Positions 4,814-10,567 of a stretch of 10,567 bases of DNA are shown in pieces. Source of the stretch: Parcubacteria group bacterium GW2011_GWB1_42_6 (GTDB taxonomy: Bacteria > Patescibacteriota > Minisyncoccia > Portnoybacterales > GWB1-42-6); assembly GCA_000997475.1 (NCBI GenBank), contig LCEC01000019.1, forward strand, positions 1 to 10,567, written 5' to 3'. A program made the position numbers and the translations under genes. The notes under the pieces were generated by a model. That model worked only from the letters and a program-made list of their open reading frames with translations, did no database searches and had not been told where the DNA came from. Each line of letters begins with the position of its first letter. Positions within the stretch are counted from its first letter, which is position 1.

Positions 4814-4846
4814 AATCTCGGGCCAAAAAGCCCGGGATTTTTATTT
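4814..4846 (+). terminator. Rho-independent terminator after the 181-aa orphan gene
   Basis: AATCTCGGGC (4814-4823) pairs with GCCCGGGATT (4830-4839) with one G-T wobble and a CAAAAA loop, followed by TTTTTATTTT. Confidence 0.9.
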
Positions 4847-4943
4847 TGCTTATTTTTCGGCTCGGGAGTAAAATTAAAAATAAGAAATAACCGGCAATAA
4901 ATTAAACTTATGTTTAGTGAAAAAGAATCGTGAAAATAAATTT

Positions 4944-5291
4944 ATGAACACTCTAAAAACCTATCAAAAACTTTGCAAGCAAACCGCCAAAAAATTCGAA
5001 ACCGATGAAAAAGAAATTCTGATTTGGGGATTGGGGATCGCGGGCGAAGCGGGCGATGTGGCCAGCTGCATCAAAAAAACTTACGCCCACGACAACGATC
5101 AGCGCGCGGACATTCGCGAAAATATCGGCGACACTTTGTGGTACGCGGCGATGATTTGCAATTTTTTTGGCTGGGACATGCAAAAAATTCTGGATGAAAA
5201 TGCGGCGAAATTAAAAGCCCGCTATCCCAAGGGCTTTACGATCAAAAACGCCAAGCGCGGCGGGACGATGGTGGATTGGAATAAAAAATAA
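4944..5291 (+). CDS. MazG-like nucleoside triphosphate pyrophosphohydrolase
   Basis: A 115-residue all-helical protein of the MazG/dUTPase superfamily, which hydrolyses (d)NTPs to the monophosphate and pyrophosphate and cleans the nucleotide pool. The metal-binding pattern is visible: GLGIAGEAGD (29-38) supplies E35 and D38, where many relatives have E, and ENIGDTLWYAA (59-69) supplies E59 and D63. The family ending KL-x-RYPKGF (89-98) follows. The C-terminal GGTMVDWNKK is an extension often seen in single-domain phage-like members. Substrate cannot be told from sequence. I chose ATG 4944, where similarity begins; GTG 4917 in frame is an alternative adding nine residues. Neither has an SD. 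The gene lies between a terminator and the pspC promoter, so it is probably monocistronic. Confidence 0.9.
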   Translation: MNTLKTYQKLCKQTAKKFETDEKEILIWGLGIAGEAGDVASCIKKTYAHDNDQRADIRENIGDTLWYAAMICNFFGWDMQKILDENAAKLKARYPKGFTIKNAKRGGTMVDWNKK

Positions 5292-5327
5292 TCTATGGCG
5301 CTTGCGAATCGGGCGGGTTTAATGTAT

Positions 5328-5333
5328 TATAAT
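5328..5333 (+). promoter_or_regulatory. TATAAT -10 box upstream of pspC-like gene
   Basis: A perfect TATAAT 55 nt before ATG 5389. The best -35 candidate, TTGCGA (5302-5307), has a 20-bp spacer, which is too long for a standard promoter. AAAGGG at 5375-5380 is a weak SD 8 nt before the start. Confidence 0.45.
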
Positions 5334-5388
5334 GATGATTTTAATTCCTAAAGTTAATCCTTTAAAGCCCGTATAAAGGGTAAAATTT

Positions 5389-5892
5389 ATGCCAAAAAAA
5401 CTTTATCGTTCCCAGACTGACAAAATCATCGGCGGCGTGGCGGGAGGGTTGGCCGAATATTTTGATGTTGACTCCACGGTTATGCGCTTGATTTTCGTGC
5501 TTTTGACGGTTTTGGGAGGATCGGGAATCCTGATTTACATAATTTTGTGGTTGATTATGCCCCGCAATCCCATTGAAGGAGGAATCATCAATGAACAAAA
5601 AATGAAAGAATTCGCCGAGGAAGTGAAAGAAAAAGCGCGGGATTTTGGCGAAAATCTCCGCGATCGCGGCGAAAAGTCCCAAACAATGGAAAGCGGAAAA
5701 TTTGAAGCAAGAAGAGAAAAAAAACAAAAGAGAGGAGGAAATATTTTTGGCTGGATATTGGTGATTATCGGCGCGCTTTTTTTGATAAATAATATTATTC
5801 CGGAATCTTTCAATTTCTTTTTTAATCGTTATTGGCCGTTGATTTTGATTGCCATCGGCTTGATTTTTGTGGTTCGATCAACGGATAAATAA
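5389..5892 (+). CDS. PspC-domain membrane protein with C-terminal LiaF-like helices
   Basis: A 167-residue membrane protein. Residues 3-60 are a PspC domain: KKLYRSQTDKIIGGVAGGLA and EYFDVDSTVMRLIFVLLTVL, followed by a membrane helix ending in the family's WLIMPRN. PspC senses or relays envelope stress in enterobacteria; in distant phyla the domain marks envelope-homeostasis proteins without a proven partner. Residues 68-115 are charged and helical (EEVKEKARDFGENLRDRGEK), probably a cytoplasmic coiled coil. Residues 118-163 form two more helices (IFGWILVIIGALFLINN and YWPLILIAIGLIFVV), the layout seen in LiaF/DUF5668 proteins. No PspA or PspB gene is in the window. The cupredoxin-like gene follows after 36 nt without a terminator. 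Confidence 0.92.
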   Translation: MPKKLYRSQTDKIIGGVAGGLAEYFDVDSTVMRLIFVLLTVLGGSGILIYIILWLIMPRNPIEGGIINEQKMKEFAEEVKEKARDFGENLRDRGEKSQTMESGKFEARREKKQKRGGNIFGWILVIIGALFLINNIIPESFNFFFNRYWPLILIAIGLIFVVRSTDK

Positions 5893-5928
5893 TTCATTCC
5901 GTGTTTATCAATTTAATTTTAAAAGTTT

Positions 5929-6354
5929 ATGAAGAACACAATTACCGCGATTGTTGTTGTTTTGCTTTTGGCGATTGCCGTTCAAAAATATACGGATTTT
6001 AAGGCGTTTGACATGGCCAAAGATTACGGCGCCAAAGCTTATAATAAATTCAGGCAGGTTTTGCCTTCTTCTCTCCAAAATAAAATAAAACAATATGTTC
6101 CGCCGGCTGACAAGCAGCTTAATATTTTTGTCCGCGACGGAGGATTTTTTCCCAACAAAAGCGGAATTCTCAAAAACAGCAATGTAACTTGGTATAACGA
6201 AGATATCAAGCCCCACACCATCACGGGCAAAGGCTGGGGCAGCGTCGAAATCCAGCCGGGAGAAACTTTCAATAAAAAATTCACCATTCCCGGAACTTTT
6301 AAATATAAATGTTCTTTGTATCCCAGCATGGAAGGGGAAATTATAGTACAGTGA
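5929..6354 (+). CDS. Membrane-anchored cupredoxin-like protein
   Basis: A 141-residue protein with an N-terminal membrane helix (residues 3-19), so it is anchored and faces outward. There is no lipobox. Residues 62-141 form a cupredoxin (plastocyanin-type) beta-barrel: IFVRDGGFFPN, VTWYNEDIKPHTITG, GETFNKKFTIPGTFKYKC, MEGEIIV. Blue-copper proteins bind copper with His, Cys, His and Met. Here H96, C128 and M134 are in place, but the second His of C-x2-H-x2-M is Tyr131 (CSLYPSM; codon TAT). The type 1 site is thus incomplete: it may bind copper differently or not at all. A linker (20-60) separates helix and barrel. The gene lies 29 nt before dnaG and has no SD. Electron carrier or structural role cannot be told. 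Confidence 0.87.
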   Translation: MKNTITAIVVVLLLAIAVQKYTDFKAFDMAKDYGAKAYNKFRQVLPSSLQNKIKQYVPPADKQLNIFVRDGGFFPNKSGILKNSNVTWYNEDIKPHTITGKGWGSVEIQPGETFNKKFTIPGTFKYKCSLYPSMEGEIIVQ

Positions 6355-6366
6355 GTTTTATAAATT

Positions 6367-6372
6367 TATAAT
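6367..6372 (+). promoter_or_regulatory. TATAAT -10 box of dnaG
   Basis: A consensus TATAAT ends 11 nt before ATG 6384, predicting a leader of only about 5 nt. No clear -35. GAAGAGA directly before the ATG is too close for a normal SD. Read-through from the pspC operon is also possible. Confidence 0.5.
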
Positions 6373-6383
6373 CCGCGAAGAGA

Positions 6384-8180
6384 ATGGGAATCTCTGACGA
6401 GATAAAACAAAAACTCGATGTCGTGGAAATCGTCGGCGAGTACATAAAACTTGCCAAAGCCGGCCGCAACTATAAGGCCAATTGCCCGTTCCATGGCGAA
6501 AAAACCCCGTCATTTATGGTCTCTCCCGAACGCCAAATCTGGCATTGTTTCGGTTGCGGCGAAGGCGGGGATATTTTTAAATTTGTCATGATGATGGAGG
6601 GAATTGAGTTTGGCGACGCTTTGAGAATTTTGGCCAAAAGAGCCGGAGTGATTTTAAAAAGGCAAGATCCGCAAATTCAATCTCAAAAAAAGAGGATCTA
6701 TGAAATAAATGAATTGGCCGCCAAGTTTTTCGCCTGGCAGTTGGAAAAGAGTCCGGCCGGGCAAAAGGCCAAAAAATATCTCTTGGATCGGGGAATGGAA
6801 GAGCAAACGATCAAAGATTGGCGGATCGGCTGGGCGGCGGATGATTGGCACGCTTTGTGCGGTTTCTTGGTCGGCCGCGGATATAAAGATTCCGAAATTT
6901 TTCAAGCCGGTTTGAGCGTTGAATCCGGCCGCAATACTTTTCATGACCGTTTCCGCGGCCGGATAATTTTTCCCATTCGCGATATTCAGGGACAAACGAT
7001 CGCTTTCGGCGGACGGATTTTTGGGATTGAAAAAAGCGACGAAATGGCCAAATATCTCAATTCTCCCCAAACCGAGCTTTATGACAAAAGCCGGGTTCTT
7101 TTCGGGTTGGATAAGTCAAAAATGGAAATTCGCGCCAAAGACCGGTGCGTGATTGTGGAAGGATATATGGATTTGATCATGTCGTATCAGGCCGGAGTGA
7201 AAAATGTGGCGGCCAGCTCCGGAACAGCTTTAACGGAAAACCATTTGAATATTATCGGGAGATATACAAAAAATCTTGCCATGGCCTTTGATTCCGATTC
7301 GGCGGGCGCCGCCGCCACCAAGCGCAGCGTTGATATGGCCTTGCGCGGAGACTTCAACGTTCGGGTGATTCCGATGAAAGAAAAAGATCCGGCCGATATT
7401 GTGAAAAAAGATCCGGCCGATTGGCTCCAAATCGTTGAATCAAAAAGCCAATCGGTGATGGAATTTTATTTTGCCGACGCTTTTTCAAAATTTGACGGCT
7501 CAACTCTTGACGGGCAAAGAGAAATAAAAAATTCCATTCTGCCGATGATAAAAGCCATTGCCAGCAATACCGAACAATCGCATTGGCTGGCTGATCTGGC
7601 TTCCAGATTGAGGGTTTCGGAAAGCGATCTTTTGGCCGATATGAAGAAAATAAAAGACGATCCCGTTTCGCGCCAAAATTTTCAAATCGCGGCGCCTTCA
7701 TCAGCCAAGGGCTCCGAGCCTCAATCGCGCCAGGATGGTTTGGAAGAAAGATTTTTGGGTTTATGCTTGAATAACCCCGGATTTTTAAGAAACGCGCCGG
7801 AAGTTTCGGGCGATTGTTTTCAAAACAAAGCTTTGGCCAATATTTTCGGCCAACTCCAAAATTTGGCTCAAGATCAAAAAGAGGATTTGATAAACCATTT
7901 GCGAAAAAATCTTTCTCCGGAATTAAAAATTCAAGTGGATTATCTTTCTCTGAAAATAGAACAGCAGCCCGCCGAAGAAGAGATGGAAATAATTTCAGAA
8001 ATCGAATCATGCGTGAAGGAACTGAAAATCATAAAATTAAAGAGAAGTCTCGTGGTTTTAAGCGCCCAAATCAAAGAAGCGCAGGGTTCAAGCGATAAAT
8101 CCGAAATTTCGGGATTGCTTGAAAAATTCAGCGAGTTTTCAATGCGGCTTTCAAAGCTATTGGGCGAAGCGGGGAGATAG
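6384..8180 (+). CDS. dnaG: DNA primase DnaG
   Basis: The 598-residue replicative primase that makes RNA primers for lagging-strand synthesis at the fork, recruited by the DnaB helicase. The N-terminal CHC2 zinc ribbon is complete: C34-P-F-H37 and C55-F-G-C58. The RNA polymerase core follows, with NSPQTELYDKSRVLFGLDK (226-244) and the Toprim domain: E259 in VEGYMD (258-263) and D303/D305 in AFDSDSAGAA (301-310), which hold the catalytic magnesium. A C-terminal DnaB-binding helical domain starts near residue 452 (DGLEERFLGLCLNNP). Length is normal. KDPAD occurs twice (334-338 and 342-346), reflecting a 17-bp direct repeat at 7381-7397 and 7405-7421. The sigma gene follows, which is the classical dnaG-rpoD order, here with an extra promoter between them. 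Confidence 0.98.
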   Translation: MGISDEIKQKLDVVEIVGEYIKLAKAGRNYKANCPFHGEKTPSFMVSPERQIWHCFGCGEGGDIFKFVMMMEGIEFGDALRILAKRAGVILKRQDPQIQSQKKRIYEINELAAKFFAWQLEKSPAGQKAKKYLLDRGMEEQTIKDWRIGWAADDWHALCGFLVGRGYKDSEIFQAGLSVESGRNTFHDRFRGRIIFPIRDIQGQTIAFGGRIFGIEKSDEMAKYLNSPQTELYDKSRVLFGLDKSKMEIRAKDRCVIVEGYMDLIMSYQAGVKNVAASSGTALTENHLNIIGRYTKNLAMAFDSDSAGAAATKRSVDMALRGDFNVRVIPMKEKDPADIVKKDPADWLQIVESKSQSVMEFYFADAFSKFDGSTLDGQREIKNSILPMIKAIASNTEQSHWLADLASRLRVSESDLLADMKKIKDDPVSRQNFQIAAPSSAKGSEPQSRQDGLEERFLGLCLNNPGFLRNAPEVSGDCFQNKALANIFGQLQNLAQDQKEDLINHLRKNLSPELKIQVDYLSLKIEQQPAEEEMEIISEIESCVKELKIIKLKRSLVVLSAQIKEAQGSSDKSEISGLLEKFSEFSMRLSKLLGEAGR

Positions 8181-8190
8181 GTTTTAATAT

Positions 8191-8219
8191 TTGCCATTCT
8201 TATTCAAATCATATATAAT
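8191..8219 (+). promoter_or_regulatory. Consensus promoter of the primary sigma factor gene
   Basis: TTGCCA (8191-8196), an exact 17-bp spacer, TATAAT (8214-8219). Transcription would start near 8226, leaving a leader of about 190 nt. It is one of the two best promoters in the window, and lets the sigma gene be expressed independently of dnaG. Confidence 0.8.
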
Positions 8220-8296
8220 AAAGACAATAACATTTTGGCGATATCCCCGAAATTAAAAATGATGAGGGGAAATTTGTTTTCGCCGTTTTTCTCTAT

Positions 8297-8383
8297 CCTC
8301 GCCAATTACGAATTTATAACTAATTACGAATGGAATCGGATTCTATTTTTAATTGGAGTGAATTTTATTCGTAATTAGCGAGG
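8297..8383 (+). promoter_or_regulatory. Long inverted repeat in the sigma gene leader
   Basis: The 17-nt arms 8297-8313 (CCTCGC then CAATTACGAAT) and 8367-8383 (ATTCGTAATTA then GCGAGG) are complementary except for one position, across a 53-nt loop. The loop holds a second TAATTACGAAT (8321-8331), which could pair with the right arm instead. The structure ends 31 nt before the start codon and has no T tract. It may shape mRNA stability or translation, or be a remnant repeat. Apart from the promoter I see nothing else in 8181-8414. Confidence 0.5.
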
Positions 8384-8414
8384 AAGCTCCTGTCTTATTT
8401 TTAAATCAACCATC

Positions 8415-9644
8415 GTGCCAAAAAACAAAAAAAGCTCCCAAAAGAGCAAAGGCGCCAAAAAAATTTTAAAAAAGGCGAAAAAGATAAAAAAGGCGGCGAA
8501 AAAAACGAAACTCTATAAAAAAAACCGCCGCAAACCGGCTGCGCCGCCAAAAGAAAAGTTGCCCAACAACGGCATCATCACCGATGAACAGATGAAGGAA
8601 TTGGTGGAGCGGGGCAGGCATCGCGGCTTTGTAACGGAAACCGAAATTTTGCATTTTTTTCCCAATATCGAAAACAGCATTGAAAAGCTGGAGGATCTCT
8701 ATAAACAGCTTGAAGCGGCAAATATCAGAGTGGCTGAATCGGGAAATCTTATTAAAGAGGCGCCCGATCCCGAACAGCTCAAAGACAAGCAACTGATGGC
8801 GGGGCTGGATGAAACAACTCTTGATTCCGTGCAAATGTATTTGCGCGAAATCGGCCGGGTGCCATTGTTAAAATCCGAAGAGGAAATAGATTTGGCCAAA
8901 AGAATCGAGAAAAAAGAAGAAGCGGCCAAACAGAAGCTCACGAGTTCCAACTTGCGCTTGGTGGTTTCCATTGCCAAACGATATGTCGGCCGAAGTCCCA
9001 ATCTGACTTTGCTCGATTTGATACAAGAAGGAAATATCGGGCTTTTCAAGGCCGTGGAAAAATACGATTGGCGGCGGGGATATAAGTTTTCAACCTACGC
9101 CACTTGGTGGATCCGCCAGGCAATCACAAGAGCTCTTGCCGACCAATCGCGAACCATCCGCATTCCGGTGCATATGGTGGAAACAATTTCAAAATACACC
9201 CAAGTGAAACGCCGGCTTTTGCAGGATTTGGGCAGAGAGCCGATGCCCGAGGAAATCGCTTCCGAAATGGGAGTGGAAGTGGAAAAAATTCGCCAAATAC
9301 AAAAAATTTCGCAGGAAACGATTTCTTTAGAGGCGCCGGTTGGCGGCGACGAAGAGGATTCAACGCTTGGCGAATTCATCGAGGATGAAAAAACAATCAT
9401 GCCGCATCACTCGGCCGCGCGGAGATTGCTTAAAGAGCAATTGGACGCGATTTTGGTTGAACTTTCGCCAAGAGAGCAGAAGATTCTCAAAATGCGTTTC
9501 GGGCTTGATGACGGCGTGACTCACACTCTTGAAGAAGTGGGCCAAGAATTCGGCGTCACCCGCGAACGCATCCGCCAAATAGAAGCCAAAGCGCTGGATA
9601 AAATCAGATTGCACGGGCAGTCGGGAAAATTGAGGGGATACTAA
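8415..9644 (+). CDS. rpoD: Primary RNA polymerase sigma factor (RpoD/SigA)
   Basis: The 409-residue housekeeping sigma factor, which directs RNA polymerase to -10/-35 promoters. Residues 4-47 are an unusual lysine-rich tail, residues about 53-115 a region 1.1-like acidic domain. Then come region 1.2 (DSVQMYLREIGRVPLLKSEEE, 137-157), region 2 with the core-binding and -10-melting motifs (SNLRLVVSIAKRYVGR, LLDLIQEGNIGLFKAVEKYD, YKFSTYATWWIRQAI), region 3 (RTIRIPVHMVETISK and onward), and region 4 with LSPREQKILKMRFGL (350-364) and the -35 helix-turn-helix HTLEEVGQEFGVTRERIRQIEAKAL (370-394). Start GTG 8415 begins the Lys-rich part, without SD. All functional regions are intact. The gene has its own consensus promoter and follows dnaG. 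Confidence 0.97.
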   Translation: MPKNKKSSQKSKGAKKILKKAKKIKKAAKKTKLYKKNRRKPAAPPKEKLPNNGIITDEQMKELVERGRHRGFVTETEILHFFPNIENSIEKLEDLYKQLEAANIRVAESGNLIKEAPDPEQLKDKQLMAGLDETTLDSVQMYLREIGRVPLLKSEEEIDLAKRIEKKEEAAKQKLTSSNLRLVVSIAKRYVGRSPNLTLLDLIQEGNIGLFKAVEKYDWRRGYKFSTYATWWIRQAITRALADQSRTIRIPVHMVETISKYTQVKRRLLQDLGREPMPEEIASEMGVEVEKIRQIQKISQETISLEAPVGGDEEDSTLGEFIEDEKTIMPHHSAARRLLKEQLDAILVELSPREQKILKMRFGLDDGVTHTLEEVGQEFGVTRERIRQIEAKALDKIRLHGQSGKLRGY

Positions 9645-9694
9645 ATTGCGAATCGCTGATTGGCAAGCGCTAATCGAGAATCGGATATAAATTT

Positions 9695-9727
9695 AAAAGG
9701 CTTCCGTTGTTTTGGAAGCCTTTTTTG
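9695..9727. terminator. Bidirectional rho-independent terminator between sigma gene and lipoprotein gene
   Basis: AAAAGGCTTCC (9695-9705) pairs with GGAAGCCTTTT (9714-9724) around an 8-nt loop and continues into T. With A on the left and T on the right it works for both strands: it ends the sigma transcript and, 18 nt past the stop at 9745, the convergent lipoprotein transcript. Confidence 0.92.
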
Positions 9728-9744
9728 TTTGGGCTTTTTGTTTT

Positions 9745-10302
9745 TTAATTCGTTCCCGCGCCATACCCTGCAGGGTTGGCATGGGTTTCCCAGAAGTGAC
9801 CCTCGGGCGTTTTGCCCTGTGAGAGGATCACCTCAAATTGTCCCCAAATCGGGTATCCGCCGGGTCGCCAGTAGGGGCTGTTTTCCAGTCCCATACCGAC
9901 CCAGATTATTTTATAATGCCAAACCTCGCCACTTCCGCTGGGAAACGATCCGTTCCATTCATTTGAACACCATGCCTGGGGGGTCCATTCGCCGCCATTA
10001 AATCGAGCTTCAACCCATGCTCGTGAGTATTTCATCACGAGCTTGTCGTTGGCGTAGGTCGGGTCTCCCCAGACCTTGCCGTCCAGGATCCGGTCAACCC
10101 CGTCGGCTTTCCCGACGAAAATCCCGGTGTTGTAGTTATATCCAAACTGATCGAACCCGTTGTCGCCGGTGTTTTTGGCGACGATCGAAACCTGGTCTGC
10201 CGCCGCCGGGCCGGTGGGCGTATTGTCGGCGCTGCAGGATATCAAAAACAGGCTTACGATGGCAAAAATCGCCATCAGGAAGAAGAATCCCTTGAAGCGC
10301 AT
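9745..10302 (-). CDS. Secreted lipoprotein of unknown function
   Basis: A 185-residue lipoprotein. The basic start MRFKGF leads into a hydrophobic helix (5-20) and the lipobox LISC with Cys23, the expected lipidated residue. A short Thr/Pro/Ala linker (27-36) precedes a compact domain rich in Trp, Tyr, Gly and Asn: FGYNYNTGIFVGKADGVDR (53-71), VWGDPTYANDKLVMKYSRAW (78-96), GGEWTPQAWCSNEWNG (103-118), EVWHYKIIWVG (126-136), WRPGGYPIWGQFEVILSQG (145-163). This looks like a beta-sandwich, but I cannot name the family. Start and expression are clear: AAGGAGG (plus-strand 10309-10315) lies 6 nt before the ATG, with a TTGACA promoter upstream. GC content and codon choice are visibly higher than in dnaG and the sigma gene, which suggests transfer or strong expression selection. 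It is the only minus-strand gene here. Confidence 0.9.
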   Translation of the reverse strand: MRFKGFFFLMAIFAIVSLFLISCSADNTPTGPAAADQVSIVAKNTGDNGFDQFGYNYNTGIFVGKADGVDRILDGKVWGDPTYANDKLVMKYSRAWVEARFNGGEWTPQAWCSNEWNGSFPSGSGEVWHYKIIWVGMGLENSPYWRPGGYPIWGQFEVILSQGKTPEGHFWETHANPAGYGAGTN

Positions 10303-10376
10303 GCGGTGCCTCCTTGAGAGAAGTGAAAGAACAATACTGCTGTGAATAAAAAATGGCCTTATGAAGAGCCATATTG

Positions 10377-10406
10377 ATGATAACCTGATTATCTCATCTT
10401 TGTCAA
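10377..10406 (-). promoter_or_regulatory. Strong promoter of the lipoprotein gene, with palindrome in the spacer
   Basis: On the minus strand: TTGACA (10406-10401, perfect), 18-bp spacer, TATCAT (10382-10377, five of six). Transcription would start near 10370, leaving a leader of about 68 nt. The spacer contains the palindrome GATAA-CCTGA-TTATC (10379-10393), flanked by GATG/CATC half-matches, a possible operator. Confidence 0.72.
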
Positions 10407-10453
10407 ATAATTTATCCCGCTTAATAACTATTGAATTTATTTTATCAGAGGGC

Positions 10454-10459
10454 TATAAT
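10454..10459 (+). promoter_or_regulatory. Isolated TATAAT box before a repeat-interrupted start
   Basis: A TATAAT 16 nt before ATG 10476. The frame from that ATG runs only 21 codons into the dispersed repeat and stops at 10541. This could be the promoter and first codons of a gene displaced by the repeat, or chance in AT-rich DNA. Confidence 0.3.
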
Positions 10460-10490
10460 ATAAATACTTTAAATTATGAAACTCGCTTAT

Positions 10491-10567
10491 TGTCATTCCG
10501 GCCTGCCAGCAGGCAGAGCCGGAATCCAGATTTTATCTTAATTTTCTGGATTCCCGCTTGGGGCGGG
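10491..10567. repeat. Dispersed palindromic repeat (TGTCATTCC...GGAATCCAG type), cut by window end
   Basis: Nested inverted repeats: ATTCCGGC (10495-10502) with GCCGGAAT (10518-10525), enclosing GCCTGC (10501-10506) with GCAGGC (10509-10514). GGAATCCAG (10521-10529) pairs with CTGGATTCC (10546-10554). TGTCATTCC at the left predicts GGAATGACA just past the right end of the window. Elements of this form occur as multi-copy intergenic repeats in many bacteria, including small-genome lineages. Confidence 0.7.

Noticed and set aside
7354..8010. 218-codon minus-strand frame opposite dnaG
   Set aside because: Shadow of the intact dnaG frame; the composition is that of antisense codons and no start signal is seen.
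10017..10295. Plus-strand frame opposite the lipoprotein gene
   Set aside because: Arg/Cys-rich shadow; the minus strand has a signal peptide, lipobox, SD and promoter.

Overview
The window looks like a piece of a small, AT-leaning bacterial genome of the Patescibacteria (Candidate Phyla Radiation) type. This is inferred from compact, mostly one-directional gene order, several conserved genes without a Shine-Dalgarno (SD) sequence and with TATAAT boxes almost touching the start codon, a lone GIY-YIG nuclease beside a tRNA, a short malic enzyme, a lysine-rich SigA N-terminus and dispersed palindromic repeats. No rRNA or taxonomic marker is fully present, so the phylum is an inference.

Layout. 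1-144: the C-terminus of GroEL, then a terminator and a second palindrome. 406-907: the most unusual part, a tRNA-Ser locus. An intact tRNA-Ser(GGA) at 723-810 lies between two broken tRNA-Ser pieces. Both pieces are interrupted in the anticodon loop by the same roughly 36-nt double-hairpin insert. A GIY-YIG nuclease gene starts right after the first piece and ends inside the intact tRNA. 1067-1618: an unrecognised gene with a strong SD and its own terminator. 1701-2556: a two-gene membrane cassette, a 50-aa protein and a polytopic protein with an internal duplication resembling lycopene-cyclase domains. 2528-2590: a palindrome followed by a 23-bp tandem repeat and a T run. 2614-4111: a malic enzyme and a small four-helix membrane protein. 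4232-4777: a second orphan gene with its own promoter, SD and terminator. 4944-5291: a MazG-like pyrophosphohydrolase. 5389-6354: a PspC-type membrane protein and a cupredoxin-like protein missing one canonical copper ligand. 6384-9644: dnaG and the primary sigma factor gene, the core of the macromolecular-synthesis operon, with a separate promoter and structured leader before the sigma gene. 9745-10302, minus strand: a more GC-rich lipoprotein gene with a perfect SD and a strong promoter, sharing a bidirectional terminator with the sigma gene. 10491-10567: a dispersed palindromic repeat running off the window end.

How the parts fit. dnaG and sigA are replication and transcription housekeeping, groEL is protein folding, the malic enzyme is central carbon and redox metabolism, and MazG-like is nucleotide-pool cleaning. 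PspC, the cupredoxin-like protein, the cyclase-like protein and the lipoprotein belong to the cell envelope. The candidate for something undescribed is the tRNA-Ser/GIY-YIG locus. Its two outer fragments carry complementary acceptor halves (GGAGAGG and CCTCTCC) that differ from the acceptor of the intact tRNA between them. This suggests one tRNA-Ser gene split by a unit carrying a nuclease and a replacement tRNA.
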